From Scytonematopsis contorta HA4267-MV1 (GTDB lineage: Bacteria; Cyanobacteriota; Cyanobacteriia; Cyanobacteriales; Nostocaceae), in contig JAHHIC010000080.1 in the NCBI GenBank assembly GCA_019359035.1, positions 20,272-84,271 of the forward strand: 64,000 bases of DNA. The letters run 5' to 3'. This document shows positions 44,015 through 54,589 of this stretch, piece by piece (the stretch's first letter is position 1; each line of letters begins with the position of its first letter). Under the pieces are notes generated by a model. It saw only the letters and a program-made list of their open reading frames with translations, ran no database searches and had not been told where the DNA came from. Both the position numbers and the translations under genes were made by a program.

Positions 44015-45250
44015 TTATACCCCAGAACTTCTTTTTTCTGATGTGACTATCCAACGAGGCCAAAAGGGGTCATGTCCGGGTAACACTCTGAGTAGTTCTT
44101 GATGAATTTGCGTGTGGTTTCTAAAATTATCTGGTAACTCATTCATATCACCATTTCGCATCCAAACTTCAGCAGCTTCAATTACAATTTCTGCTTCCTT
44201 AGAGCGAGCTTGTTTAAGTCCAAAAATTTCTGACGTTAACCAACCAACAGTATCTCCTTGTTGAGTCCAAGGTACTTCATCAAGATTAACTTCTTTACCT
44301 TGCAATTTAAATAAAAATAATTTGTCTACTTTCTCATCAAAACTTGGTTCCAAAGAAGCTAAAACAAGTGGAGAATGAGTAGTGACTAAAGCCTGTATTT
44401 TCATACTATTCTGTAACTCTGTCACCACATTTAAAATAGCAGGTAAAATTACTCTTTGCCACTGGGGATGTAAGTGAGACTCGACTTCATCAATCAATAA
44501 AACTATTTGGTTAATGGGTTTTTGTTTTCTAAGCTCTCCCGCTTTTTTATGTTCATACCAAGTCCAGACAAGTAAATAAGCAAGTCCCAAAATACGCTTC
44601 ATTCCAGCAGAGGCTTGAGTGACAGGAACATTCCCATAGGGTAAATTAATTGTGGGAATATCGCGCACATCCTCAAGAGAAACTCGCGTTGGTTCTCCAA
44701 TCTCTATTGACTCATCCGGGTGAGATGCAAGTTTTTTAATTACATTATAAAATAGTTGAAATGGGTATTTATTGGTTTGGTTTTGCCATGTTACCCAATC
44801 TTGAATTAGACCGTTACAAAGAACTTTACCATTTTGCTTTAAACCATTCCAAAGTGTATCAGGATTAAAATTATAAGCTGCATCACTTTTGCGAGCAGGG
44901 TCAAAAACAGAAAAACTACCATCAACACGCACGTAAATAATTACCTCTTTTAACAAAAGAGGCATTTGTAAATTCTGCCACTGCTGCTCAGAAAAATCAA
45001 AATTACTTTGGTATTCTCCGGTATTTTCTTCATTGCTAATCAGGCAATTAATTTTGGGATTTTCCTCTCGATTTTTTTGTGGATAAGTAGGCTGTTCCAC
45101 CCAATTTCCGGTGAGAACCCACCAAGCGACATCCAGTAAAAAACTTTTCCCTAGACCGTTATCGCCAGTAAATATATTTAGTCTATCAGCAAATTCAACA
45201 TCAAAATGGTCAGATGGACCAACAAGCTTATGGTGAAGTTCTTTTAACAT
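44015..45250 (-). CDS. AAA ATPase of a Septu-like AAA/HNH pair (PtuA-like)
   Basis: A 411-residue SMC/ABC-like ATPase: Walker A FTGDNGLGKSFLLDVAWW near residue 29-36, signature ASAGMKRILGLAY, Walker B IVLLIDEVESHLHPQWQR, and switch His in VTTHSPLVLASL. This is the PtuA/AAA_21 type found in Septu and related systems, where ATPase and HNH nuclease degrade phage DNA. The companion HNH gene follows after six bases but is truncated, so the system is probably dead. The ATPase itself looks complete, with a normal C-terminal helical cap (EVWMRNGDMNELPDNFRN). Confidence 0.83.
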   Translation of the reverse strand: MLKELHHKLVGPSDHFDVEFADRLNIFTGDNGLGKSFLLDVAWWVLTGNWVEQPTYPQKNREENPKINCLISNEENTGEYQSNFDFSEQQWQNLQMPLLLKEVIIYVRVDGSFSVFDPARKSDAAYNFNPDTLWNGLKQNGKVLCNGLIQDWVTWQNQTNKYPFQLFYNVIKKLASHPDESIEIGEPTRVSLEDVRDIPTINLPYGNVPVTQASAGMKRILGLAYLLVWTWYEHKKAGELRKQKPINQIVLLIDEVESHLHPQWQRVILPAILNVVTELQNSMKIQALVTTHSPLVLASLEPSFDEKVDKLFLFKLQGKEVNLDEVPWTQQGDTVGWLTSEIFGLKQARSKEAEIVIEAAEVWMRNGDMNELPDNFRNHTQIHQELLRVLPGHDPFWPRWIVTSEKRSSGV

Positions 45251-45352
45251 TTAACTTTATCGTAGAACTTTGTAACCATTTTAATATTTGTAGGTTGGGG
45301 TTGGGGAGCGCAAAGCCTAAACCCAACCTAAAATTTCTTCTTCCCTAAGAAA

Positions 45353-47104
45353 TCACTCCGATTGAATATTGCGCTGTGAATACAAAACAAGCTGCTGATT
45401 CCAGTCCTCAGCTTTTGGTTTAAGCCGAGTAATTTGGGGTAGAATTTTCTGAATCCCCAGAAAAATCTCTTGACCAGAAGCATTATTATGATAAGCAGCC
45501 ACAAGGTTAGGAATATAAGTCAAAAACTCAATAGGTAAACACCGGGGACTATCGACCGCAATATAAATAGTCTTCAAAGATTTTTCCTTATCCAACACAG
45601 CCACAGAAAGAGCTTCAATCGGGGACTTAGCCAGAACAGCGCGAGAAATTTTATCAGACTCTTGACCACCAATCGTCATATGAAACCAACCCTTATTACG
45701 CTTACTTCCTTTTGCTAATCCATAAAAAGAATTATTTTCCCCATGAGTTCCCCGCAAAAAAGCCCCAGTAACTTCCTCCTCAAAAGAACGCATCAAAAAC
45801 ACAGCATTTTTCTTTGCATCAGAATAAATCAACCCAGACGAGTGCAAGCTACCAATTAAACCGGACGGTAATTTTCGCGTCTTCGTTAAATATTCAGACA
45901 CATCAAGCCATCGACTTTCATCTGGTTGTGGTGGAACAAAACTTTGTGGAAGCTCACCATCAATAATTTTTTCAGCTTCATTGCGAGCGCGCTCGACTAA
46001 AGCACGCAGCATTCCCGACTCACCAAAAGTGTCATGCAACCAAACAATCGCTTCCCGAAAACTACAGTTTAGTAGGTGCATCACCAAATCAATCGCACCA
46101 CCACCATGTTGCTTACCAACAAAATCATAAAATCAAGAGCCAATTATATTGACAGTGTGTCCATCACAAACCCATCTATTATTTATAGAGGGGTCAGGAA
46201 ATAATCCCAAATGGTAAGCCACATCTTCCAAAGGTAAGTCTCGCAACAAATGAGCTTGAGCTTCCCACAGTTCTATAGTCCACTCAACATTTTGCAATCG
46301 CTCTTGTAATTTTTTGCGTTCCCGTTCGCTTGCTTGTGCGGTCTTCTCAACATTTTGTTTTTGTCTAAGTTGAAACTCCCGGTCAGTAAGTTGATGATTG
46401 AGAACATCAAGCTGGGGTTGAAGAATTTCTTTTACCAGCTTATGATAATCTTCTCCTGTTTGATTTGGAGTTGGTGCGGGTAAAATATCTTCGAGGTTTA
46501 TATAAACAGATTTAGAATTAACCGCTGTGTAATATTTTTTGATATCGGTGTGTTTAGCTTTGCTACCCTTGACACCCCGTTCAATCCCTAGATGTTTTAC
46601 AGCATTGGCAAAACTTTCTTGCAACTCCGACATTTGTTTTCTGCCGTTGAACAGCGCTCTGGAATTCAGTCTTCCCCGGTGGTCGATTGGCACAATAAAA
46701 GCATGAATATGTGGGGTCGATTCATCCAAATGCAAGTCCGCTCTGAGAACCCGCTCTTGGTAACGGTCGAGTAACCATTGACTAGAAGCAGCAACAAAAT
46801 TATCGACCAGTTCTTGAATGTAAGCTCCCGGTATCGCTGGGTTATCCGGACGGAAGTATTGGGGACTTGCGCTTAGTAACATCTCGATTCCCAAAACCAC
46901 ATTCGAGCGAATCGTTTGTTCTCCGATTTTTTCGACGAACAACGTCTTCAAACTTTTCTCGTCGTTTTGGTCAATCAATCGGAGATTTTTTATATTTGGG
47001 TCGGCATTACAAACTGTACGCTCCCTTGAAGAGTGCATCGCTCTTGCAACCAAAGCTTCCCAACTCTTTATCTTTTCGATTCGGCAAACTGCATAACTTA
47101 TCAT
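45353..47104 (-). pseudogene. MobV-family relaxase fused to DUF3991/TOPRIM, split by an in-frame TGA
   Basis: The minus-strand frame starts at 47104 (MISYAVCRIEKIKSWEAL) and carries the MobV motif HLDESTPHIHAFIVPID (His-rich metal site) and a coiled coil (DREFQLRQKQNVEKTAQAS). At 46133-46135 a TGA interrupts it (IIGS stop FYDFVGKQHGG), and the same frame then runs on with DUF3991 (AVFLMRSFEEEVTGAFLRGT) and a TOPRIM-like domain (AKSPIEALSV, IYIAVDSP). Together 584 codons make a normal relaxase-primase fusion of mobile plasmids. The second part might be expressed from its own ATG (46087). The lone stop suggests a recent CGA-to-TGA change. Confidence 0.8.
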
Positions 47105-47226
47105 TCCTGCATCTTCTCACTCTCAGCGGGAGCAGGAATAAACTATGTTTTTTTACTCAACAAATGTTTTCACTTCTTCATCACAAAGTTTCTTTTCGTA
47201 ATCTATCAGGTTACGTAGTAAGGTAA

Positions 47227-47741
47227 ACTACTTAAAAAAATAAAGAGGAGCAAGATACATAAATTTAATTATACAACATAAGAAAATAAAAGTGCGCTTT
47301 TTTTAGTTATAAATACATAAAAACAAAATAAAAAAGTTAAAATAAAAACTAATAACAATATAAAAACACTTGTAAATAAAATAACACAGAATAAGATATG
47401 CAAGCTTGATATTTTCATTAAGTACCATCAAGCCTTAATAATAGCTAGGTGCAATGAATTGAGAAAATAAAAAAAATCCTACAACTTCTAATTTTCTTTT
47501 TCCTAGTACACATCAACGGAAATAAAAAAACCATAAGTAACAGAGGAAAAGCTGTTCTTATAAGCTTTTACACGTTCTGCCCTCTGCCTCCATACTATTA
47601 CCTTCATGTACTAGCTTGCATTTTGATAGCTTTCTCCAATTTACAGACAGATATTACTAAGTAACTTTAGTATGTCTAAATATTGTTAACATTACAGAAA
47701 AGCATCTGAATTTCCCTCTAAATCAATAGCAGAGTACGCCC
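47227..47741. other. AT-rich region between relaxase and BREX remnants
   Basis: No gene is supported. It would be the natural place for an origin of transfer next to the relaxase, but no nick-site-like hairpin can be proved by eye. One short AAGTGCGCTTTTTTT motif occurs at about 47290. Confidence 0.35.
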
Positions 47742-50219
47742 ATGTTATCGCTTCTTGACCGGATATCCTTGCTAGAACATGATTTGAAAGCTGTTCCTCC
47801 CAGAATTAGCGTTCACAATGATTTACCATTTGCTATTTTGCGCTACGACCCAAGGGAAGAGTGGCAAGTGCGAAAAGAAGCTAAGTTGCTGGCAACCAGG
47901 TTGGGTGATTGTGGTAAAGATGTTTTAACAATTTCTCTGGCGGAACTTTTGTGGCAAGCAATAAAAGAATCAGAAGGACTGGAAGTTGTTTTAGAGCTTG
48001 AGCGAGAACGTGGTTTTAATGCTGCACAGGAGCAGGTAAATGTCTACCTGTCAGATAGAGATTGGCGTCCATTAACCGATTTATTAATTGAACGCTTAAA
48101 AGCGCTAAACCCACAAAAGTATGTTGTATTTCTGACACGAGCGGCTGCAATGGCTCCGGCGATTTACCAAATGTCGAAGCTACTGGATGAGATGCAAGGC
48201 AAAACTCGTATTGTGACTATAGCCAACGAAGGTATTGGTGTTTGGGTTTCTGGTTTTTTTGGTTCTGGTAAATCATCCTTTGCTAAAAATTTGGGCTATA
48301 TCCTCGCTAACCGTAGTGTTAAAGGTGCTAACGCCAGCAAGTTGTTTAAAAATCAAATCAATGACCAAATCGTGGGTCAATTCCTGGATTTAATTAATGC
48401 CAGAATTCCCACTGAGGTTATCATGTTTGATGTTTCAGTGGATAGAGCGGTAAAAAAAGGTACTGAGCGTATAGCTGAGGTAATGTATACCGTCCTGCTG
48501 CGAGAGTTGGACTACGCCGAAGACTATGATATTGCGGAATTGGAAATTGAATTAGAGCGAGAAGATAAGTTAGATGAGTTTATCGCTCATTGTCAGGAAA
48601 TTTACAAAATTCAATGGTGAGTTGTCCGTAAAGGCGCTCAAAAAATAGCTAGAGCTAGTGCCATTCTCCAGGGTTTAGACCCTGTTACCTACCCGAATGC
48701 TGACTCTTGGTCGCAATCGCTGCGAAATAAAAGCGCTGATATCACTGTAGGCAAATTTGTTGAGCGGACATTTGATTTATGTGCTAGACGTAGACCGGGG
48801 AAAGCTTTAGTTTTTATTATCGATGAGGTGGGGCAGTACGTTGCTCGCAGTGCTGAGAAGATTGAGGATTTACGAGCAGTAGCCGAACAGTTTGGTAAGG
48901 TTAGTAAAAATTTGTTGAAGGCGAAAAAAGCGACCGCACCAATTTGGCTAGTGGTGACTTCGCAGGAAAAGCTGGATGAGGTTGTGGCTGCAATTGATGA
49001 CAAACGGGTTGAGTTAGCCAAGCTCCAAGACCGTTTTAAACACCGAATTGATATGTCTCCTGCTGATATTCGCGAGGTCGCTACTCGACGAGTTCTCAAT
49101 AAGAAGCAAAAAGCAGAAGGGATTTTGCAAGAGCTATTTAAGAAATCACAGGGACAATTAAATGCTGCTTGTCGGCTAGAGAGAACAACGCGCAAAAGCG
49201 AGGTTACGGAAGCGGATTTTGTACAATTTTATCCTTACTTACCACATTTTATTGAACTTTCGATTGAGATTATGTCCGGTATTCGGCTACAACCAGGAGC
49301 ACCAAAACATTTTGGTGGTAGCAACCGGACTATTATTAAACAAGCTTACGAGATGCTAGTTTCTGAAAGGACTGCTTTAGCTAAACAGTCGATTGGAACT
49401 CTAGTAACTTTAGATAAAATTTTTGAGTTAGTTGAAGGGAACCTTTCCACAGAAAAGCGCAACGACATAGACCAAATTACCCAACTGTTTAAAGATGACC
49501 CAGAAGACAAAGGTCTATCGTCACGGGTCGCAAAAGTTGTTTGTTTGTTAGAATTTGTGCGAGATTTACCCCGAACGGAAGCTAATATTGCAGCTTGTTT
49601 GATAGATAAAGTTGGCCAACCAACACCACTAGCAGAGGTGGAAAAGTCTCTCAAACGGCTGGAAGATGCCAAGTTCATCCGCAATACTGAAGAAGGGTGG
49701 AAGTTACAAACATCACAAGAAAAAAATTGGGAAACTGAGCGACGGTCATACTCTCCTCGTCCAAGAGACAGAAATGAAATAGTTAGGGATGCGCTAAGGG
49801 AAATATTTAGTAATGTACGTTTAAAAACATATCGTTTTCGCGAATTGCGTAACTTTAGGGTTGGAGTTAAAGTGGATGACAATTTGCTTGATGAAGGACA
49901 AGTACCCTTGGCGATTTGTACTGCCGCAGATGAGCAAGAATTTGCCTCAAAAGTACTAGAAATTCGCAACGAAAGCCGACAGGATGAACATAGTAATGAT
50001 ATTTACTGGGTATTTTCTTTAACCGAAGATGTTGACCGTTTAGTCGCAGAATTATACAAATCTCGGCAAATGGTAGCTAAGTATGACCAGATGCGAGTAC
50101 AAAACAGGGCTACCAATGAGGAATTATCCTGTTTGCAAACCGAAAAGAATCTGGTTTTCCGTATTCAAAGTAGGTTAGTGTCTTCAAGGTATAAGCATGG
50201 AAGAAAAAGGCAAACTTGA
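47742..50219 (+). pseudogene. BREX brxB-brxC in-frame fusion, interrupted by TGA
   Basis: Residues 1-155 are the BrxB (DUF1788) family: VHNDLPFAILRYDPREEWQV, LTISLAELLWQAI, YVVFLTRAAAMAPAIYQMSK. At about 155-165 this joins BrxC/PglY in phase, right at the P-loop (IGVWVSGFFGSGKSSFAKNL). The end of BrxB and the start of BrxC are deleted. At 48618-48620 a TGA replaces an expected codon (KIQW stop VVRKGAQKIARASAIL); the same frame then continues through Walker B (ALVFIIDEVGQYVARSAEKI) to 50219. The BrxC end is also missing. BREX needs BrxC for phage defence and self-methylation, so this copy is non-functional as such. Confidence 0.85.
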
Positions 50220-50893
50220 AGAAGCAAGTAAACTATTTCTTCAAGCCTGGAACGAAGCCACATACGACTTTGAAAAATTTATTTCAGCTCATTATGTAGC
50301 ACAACATCAAAAAAATGTTTTCGATAAATTAAAATGGCTCGAAACGGCTTTACAATTCGCATTAAAAATAAATAACGACACTGTTAAGAGTGCTTTCCCT
50401 TCTTTATATTCAAACATTGCTAAATGCTATGAGGACTTAAGCGACCCTGACAAGGCAAAAAAGAATTATGAATTAGCAACTTCAACTTCATTTAAAGATA
50501 AACCTTCTGACAAGGGTCCTTTTTATCATGGGACGAAAGCAGATTTGCCAGTTGGCGATTTGCTGACAGCAGGGGGCAATTCTAATTACAAATCTGAACT
50601 CAAAATGAATCACATTTATTTTACAGCCCTTGTTAATGGAGCGGGACTAGCTGCTGCATTAGCAGTCATGTGATAGACGTGAACGTGTTTATATCGTTGA
50701 ACCGACAGGGGATTTTGAAAATGACCCGAATGTTACAGACAAAAAATTTCCAGGCAATCCGACACGCTCATATCGCTCCCAAGCACCATTAAAAATCGTT
50801 GGCGAAGTAACAGATTGGGTGAGACAAACTCCTGAAGAACTCCAAAAATGGCGTGAAAAGTTGGCTAATAACAAAGGAGAAATTATTAATTAA
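50197..50893 (+). pseudogene. arr: Rifampin ADP-ribosyltransferase (Arr) with TPR-like N-terminus, frameshifted
   Basis: From ATG 50197 the frame reads a helical repeat region (KGKLEEASKLFLQAWNEAT, AFPSLYSNIAKCYEDLSDPD), then the Arr catalytic domain, GPFYHGTKADLPVGDLLT and NHIYFTALVNGAGLAAALA. At about 50663 it breaks, and another frame continues as CDRRERVYIVEPTGDFENDP, KKFPGNPTRSYRSQAPLK, VGEVTDWVRQTPEELQKW to the stop at 50893. Arr enzymes transfer ADP-ribose from NAD to rifampicin, inactivating it. The shift destroys the end of the active domain. Its ATG overlaps the BrxC remnant by 23 bases. Confidence 0.82.
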
Positions 50894-50955
50894 TTTCTGA
50901 GTAGTTCCAACCAAATGGTGCTTGTATAGCAGCAAGAAAAATTGTCCCAAAACTT

Positions 50956-51213
50956 TTGAACCAAGGTTACGGATATATTAATAATGAAACGCCTGAACTA
51001 TCAATAGCTGTACTACCTGAATATCGTAAGCGAGGTATTGGGACTCAACTAATTGTGCATTTACTAGACAGGATCAAAAATTTGTATCCAGCAATTTCTC
51101 TAAGCGTATCTTTGGAAAATCCAGCCTTGAGACTTTACCAATGCTTGGGGTTTGAAATTGTTGGTCAATCTAATGACTCTTTGACCATGAAAAAACAGTT
51201 AAAAAGCTCTTGA
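50956..51213 (+). pseudogene. GNAT acetyltransferase, C-terminal half
   Basis: The 85 residues hold GNAT motifs A and B only: LSIAVLPEYRKRGIGTQLIV (acetyl-CoA-binding Q/RxxGxG/A), then ISLSVSLENPALRLYQCLGF and the closing strand. The N-terminal half of the fold is missing; the only in-frame start is a TTG. It sits between the Arr remnant and MerR, and it is probably a fragment. Confidence 0.72.
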
Positions 51214-51278
51214 CCCTGACGTAACGTGAGAGTTTAGTATCAAATTGTTCCACATATTTTTCTTAAAAATTAAAACTT

Positions 51279-52010
51279 ATGACCGTAAAATCTACCGCGA
51301 TGAAAGTGGGGGAACTTGCCAAACAAACGGGTATTTCGGTTCGGACTCTGCATTACTACGATGAGATTGGATTGCTTTCTCCATCGGGACGCACCGAGGC
51401 TGATTACCGTTTGTATGATGCAGACGATATTATCCGGTTACAGCAAATTATGTCCCTACGACAACTTGGTTTTTCACTCATTGAAATCAAAGAATGTTTA
51501 CAAAAACCAGATTTTTCTCTGCACCATACAATTCAACTCCATATTACACGGTTACGGGAGCAAATTGAATTGTCCCAAAAGTTGCTACATCGATTAGAAG
51601 CGATTGCTTTTCATAAAGCAAAATCAGTAAATATCGAAGATTTAATCCAAACAATTGAGGCTATTACTATGTTTGAAAAATATTATACCCCCGAACAACT
51701 CGAAACCTTGAAACAACGTCGAGAATCTTTGGGAGAGGAGCAAATTAATCAAGTTGAGAATGAATGGGAAAAGTTAATTGCCCAAGCTCGTGCTGAGATG
51801 GAAAAAGGCACTGACCCAAGTAGCAATTCGGTACAAAATATAGCACGACGTTGGCGAGAATTGATTGATGAGTTTACTGGTGGAAATCCGGGAATCGAGC
51901 AATCCCTAACAACAATGTACCAACAAGAAGGAGTGGAAACAGCCAGTCGAGGTCTAGGTGATACAGCATTGTGGGAATATATGGGAAAAGCGCTCACCTT
52001 ATTATCCTAA
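51279..52010 (+). CDS. MerR family regulator with TipAS domain
   Basis: A 243-residue transcription factor. A MerR winged helix occupies about 8-75 ([20 protein letters not shown], then the wing with [14 protein letters not shown]), a dimerising helix about 75-120, and a TipAS ligand-binding domain about 130-243 ([41 protein letters not shown]). TipAS proteins bind thiopeptides or other drugs and activate by DNA distortion. The start is [13 protein letters not shown] or the Met seven codons on. The GST-like gene next to it overlaps its end in another frame and may be a target. Confidence 0.9.
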   Translation: MTVKSTAMKVGELAKQTGISVRTLHYYDEIGLLSPSGRTEADYRLYDADDIIRLQQIMSLRQLGFSLIEIKECLQKPDFSLHHTIQLHITRLREQIELSQKLLHRLEAIAFHKAKSVNIEDLIQTIEAITMFEKYYTPEQLETLKQRRESLGEEQINQVENEWEKLIAQARAEMEKGTDPSSNSVQNIARRWRELIDEFTGGNPGIEQSLTTMYQQEGVETASRGLGDTALWEYMGKALTLLS

Positions 52011-52126
52011 GAATTTGGGGAGTATCAGCTTTAAAAATAATTATTTCTTTTCCTGATAAGCTTTATAAAGTTGTTCTACAAAAAGTCAAGAAAAGTCCGC
52101 TCGTATTGCCCTACCTAACTCACCTT

Positions 52127-53341
52127 ATGACTACCACATCCCCCCTAAGCTGGCAAGAACTAGAAAAGCTCACGGACTACCAAATAGATACAGTTAATGG
52201 CCTCACCAACGCTAGAGCTAGGTTGCGCTTGTTTGGTTCTGAAGAATCTGATGTGCGGGTAACGCTGTACCGCGATAACCACGCTTGGTGTCCTTACTGT
52301 CAAAAAATTTGGTTATGGCTAGAGGAAAAACAAGTACCCTACCGCATCGAAAAAGTAACAATGTTCTGCTATGGGGAGAAAGAAAGCTGGTACAAACGTA
52401 AAGTCCCATCAGGAATGCTCCCCGCAATCGAGCTTTCGGGGCGGATTATTAAGGAAAGCGATGACATTTTGCTCGCTTTAGAAAAGGTTTTTGGCCCATT
52501 GAACCAAGGGATGGAAGACCGCACGGTGCTTCCTCTACGGCAATTGGAACGGCTTTTATTTAGAGCCTGGTGCGCTTGGCTGTGCTACCCAGCAAGCTCT
52601 TCTCAACAAGAACAACGTAATCGAGAACAATTTATAGAAGTGGTGGCTAGGGTCGAGGAGGCTTTGGGTCGCACCCCAGGACCTTACTTTTTAGATAGTT
52701 TCGGTACTGTCGATGTCATATTTACGCCCTATGTGGAACGGATGAACGCGAGCCTTTACTACTACAAGGGTTACTCCTTGCGGGAGGAAAACCCTCGTTT
52801 GAAAGCATGGTTTGCGGCAATGGAAACCCGACCCACCTATCGCGGTACTCAAAGCGACTTTCACACCCACGTGCATGATTTGCCACCCCAGATGGGTGGA
52901 TGTTGGGAAAACGGCGAATCCCAAATGCTTATCAATAAAGCGCGGGTGGATAACGGTCCCTGGTTCGGGCTACCAGATGTTACTTATCCGGAACCTGAAA
53001 ATTCCCGCATGGAGGCTCTTAAAAGAACTATTGAACATCGCGTCAATATTATCCGAGTCAACCCCTTAGACGATAAATTGTTTGATGAAGCCCTACGTTG
53101 TGCTTTAACACACATGATGACTGGTGAAGACTGCGTACCTCCATCGGGTTCTGATGTCGCTTTACGATATTTGCGCGACCGCATTAATGTGCCCCGGGAC
53201 ATGTCGATTTACGCAGCCAAGCGATTGAGGGAATCCCTAGAGAAAACTGCAAGTCTTGCGGGTGATGGACAGCCTGCCCCCATTCCTACTAAGCATCGAC
53301 GAGACCAAGACCCGTCTAATTTTATACTCAAAACGGCTTAA
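52127..53341 (+). CDS. Glutathione S-transferase-like protein
   Basis: A 404-residue protein with an N-terminal thioredoxin-fold GST domain: [20 protein letters not shown] (CPYC active site), then [20 protein letters not shown] with the cis-Pro, and a helical GST C-domain (about 150-260, [17 protein letters not shown]). The last about 140 residues ([42 protein letters not shown]) form an extension characteristic of a cyanobacterial and plastid-type GST-like group. A CxxC suggests redox activity on glutathione. The ATG at 52127 is preferred; the frame is open from 51971, overlapping MerR. The C-terminal codons lie inside an inverted repeat. Confidence 0.82.
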   Translation: MTTTSPLSWQELEKLTDYQIDTVNGLTNARARLRLFGSEESDVRVTLYRDNHAWCPYCQKIWLWLEEKQVPYRIEKVTMFCYGEKESWYKRKVPSGMLPAIELSGRIIKESDDILLALEKVFGPLNQGMEDRTVLPLRQLERLLFRAWCAWLCYPASSSQQEQRNREQFIEVVARVEEALGRTPGPYFLDSFGTVDVIFTPYVERMNASLYYYKGYSLREENPRLKAWFAAMETRPTYRGTQSDFHTHVHDLPPQMGGCWENGESQMLINKARVDNGPWFGLPDVTYPEPENSRMEALKRTIEHRVNIIRVNPLDDKLFDEALRCALTHMMTGEDCVPPSGSDVALRYLRDRINVPRDMSIYAAKRLRESLEKTASLAGDGQPAPIPTKHRRDQDPSNFILKTA

Positions 53342-53441
53342 ATATAGAACCCCTCTCCAAACCTCTCCCCGTTGACGGGGAGAGGCTTAAGAACTGAATT
53401 TGGGTACTTAAAAAGTAGAGTTAATAGCCGTTTTGAGTATA
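53323..53441. repeat. 16-bp inverted repeat flanking a hairpin at the gene end
   Basis: TATACTCAAAACGGCT (53323-53338) is repeated inverted as AGCCGTTTTGAGTATA (53426-53441). Inside lies a second palindrome, CCTCTCCCCG/CGGGGAGAGG at 53362-53371 and 53376-53385. The left arm encodes the last codons of the GST-like protein (ILKTA). It resembles a small MITE or a nested terminator. Confidence 0.65.
53362..53385 (+). terminator. GC-rich hairpin after the GST-like gene
   Basis: A perfect 10-bp stem (CCTCTCCCCG with CGGGGAGAGG, loop TTGA) starts 20 bases after the stop codon. No long T-run follows, so it may be a dispersed repeat that acts as a terminator only by position. Confidence 0.45.
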
Positions 53442-53745
53442 GTAAACGTGCTAATTAATCAGTACCTAACTTGCTTAGGAATGGCTATATTGAATCTGTG
53501 ATAAAAAATTGTTTGCGGTTGCGACTAATCATAAAATCAGGATTACCATTTAACCCAAGCTCAAAACAAAGGAAAGAAAAACATCAAGTTAACAACTACA
53601 TAACTATCAAAGTTGTATACTATAAGTTTTTATTTATACATACTTTTATTGATAAATTGTAATAAATTTGTACAAGAATAATGGTATATTTAATATTAAA
53701 TTAGGGTTGTAATAGTTCTGATTACAAATAGTATCAAATACCTTC
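53442..53745. other. AT-rich intergenic region before the Rpn gene
   Basis: No supported gene; a 63-codon plus-strand frame (53471-53662) lacks any known content. The promoter of the Rpn-type nuclease gene is expected near its right end, where the DNA is extremely AT-rich. Confidence 0.35.
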
Positions 53746-54537
53746 ATGTACGATAATATTTGCAAATTCCTAGCTGAGAACTTCACAAATGATTTGGCTA
53801 CTTGGTTGTTAGGTCAGCCAATAACTTTGACAAAAATGGAGCCGAAAGAACTTTTTGTTGAACCTGTTCGCGCAGATGCTGTGATATTGATGCAATCCAA
53901 GGAATTGATTCTACATATAGAGTTCCAGACTGTACCTGAAGAAGAAATTCCCTTTCGTATGGCTGACTACCGTTTACGCGGGCATCGTCGTTACCCAGAC
54001 AAACCCATGCACCAAATAGTAGTTTATCTACAAAAAGTAACTGGTAAAAAAAATTTAAAACTCGTTAAGCAGACTAAATTTGCTTTAGAAAAAACAGCCC
54101 ATCGTTACGAAGTAATCCGCCTTTGGGAACAACCTACTGACTTATTTATGAGTCATCCAGGCTTGCTTCCATTTGCTGTTTTAAGCGATACTAGTACCAA
54201 AGACAGCACATTACAGGCAGTGGCAGTCCAAATAGGCAATATTACCGACCGAAGAACACAAAATAACATAGCGGCATCAGCTGCCATTTTAGCTGGGCTA
54301 ACATTAAAAGAAGATGTAATTCAACGTATTTTGAGGAAAGATATTATGCGTGAGTCAGTTATTTATCAATCAATTAAGAAAGAAGGACGAGAAGAAGGAC
54401 GAGAAGAAGCTGCACGGAAAATCGCTGCGAATATGCTTTCTAAGGGAATTTCTGTAGAATCTGTTGTGGATTTTACAGGTTTAACACTTGAGCAGGTTCA
54501 ACAAATACAAACACAGCAATCAGGAAATGAATCATAA
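53746..54537 (+). CDS. Rpn-type recombination-promoting nuclease/putative transposase
   Basis: A 263-residue protein of the Rpn/PDDEXK_2 family. The nuclease core reads RADAVILMQSKELILHIEFQ (D then ExQ) followed by PFRMADYRLRGHRRYPDKP and QIVVYLQ. The C-terminal part is helical and rich in charged repeats (KKEGREEGREEAARKIAANM), then a final HTH-like end (GISVESVVDFTGLTLEQVQQI). Family members cut DNA and raise recombination; cyanobacteria have many copies. Complete by length. A good terminator follows 10 bases after the stop. Confidence 0.88.
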   Translation: MYDNICKFLAENFTNDLATWLLGQPITLTKMEPKELFVEPVRADAVILMQSKELILHIEFQTVPEEEIPFRMADYRLRGHRRYPDKPMHQIVVYLQKVTGKKNLKLVKQTKFALEKTAHRYEVIRLWEQPTDLFMSHPGLLPFAVLSDTSTKDSTLQAVAVQIGNITDRRTQNNIAASAAILAGLTLKEDVIQRILRKDIMRESVIYQSIKKEGREEGREEAARKIAANMLSKGISVESVVDFTGLTLEQVQQIQTQQSGNES

Positions 54538-54547
54538 GAGCTAGTTG

Positions 54548-54589
54548 ACGGCGTCAGAAAGCATTCATGTTTTTTCAGACGCCGTTTTT
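54548..54589 (+). terminator. Intrinsic terminator of the Rpn gene
   Basis: ACGGCGTC (54548-54555) pairs with GACGCCGT (54578-54585), and the stem extends across one mismatch by GAAA/TTTC. A run of T's follows. Its position just after the gene and the strong stem make it a convincing terminator. Confidence 0.8.

Noticed and set aside
46133..48620. Proof of TGA recoding as a sense codon
   Set aside because: Only two in-frame TGAs were noted and many genes here end normally at TGA, for example 25949; ordinary nonsense mutation is simpler.
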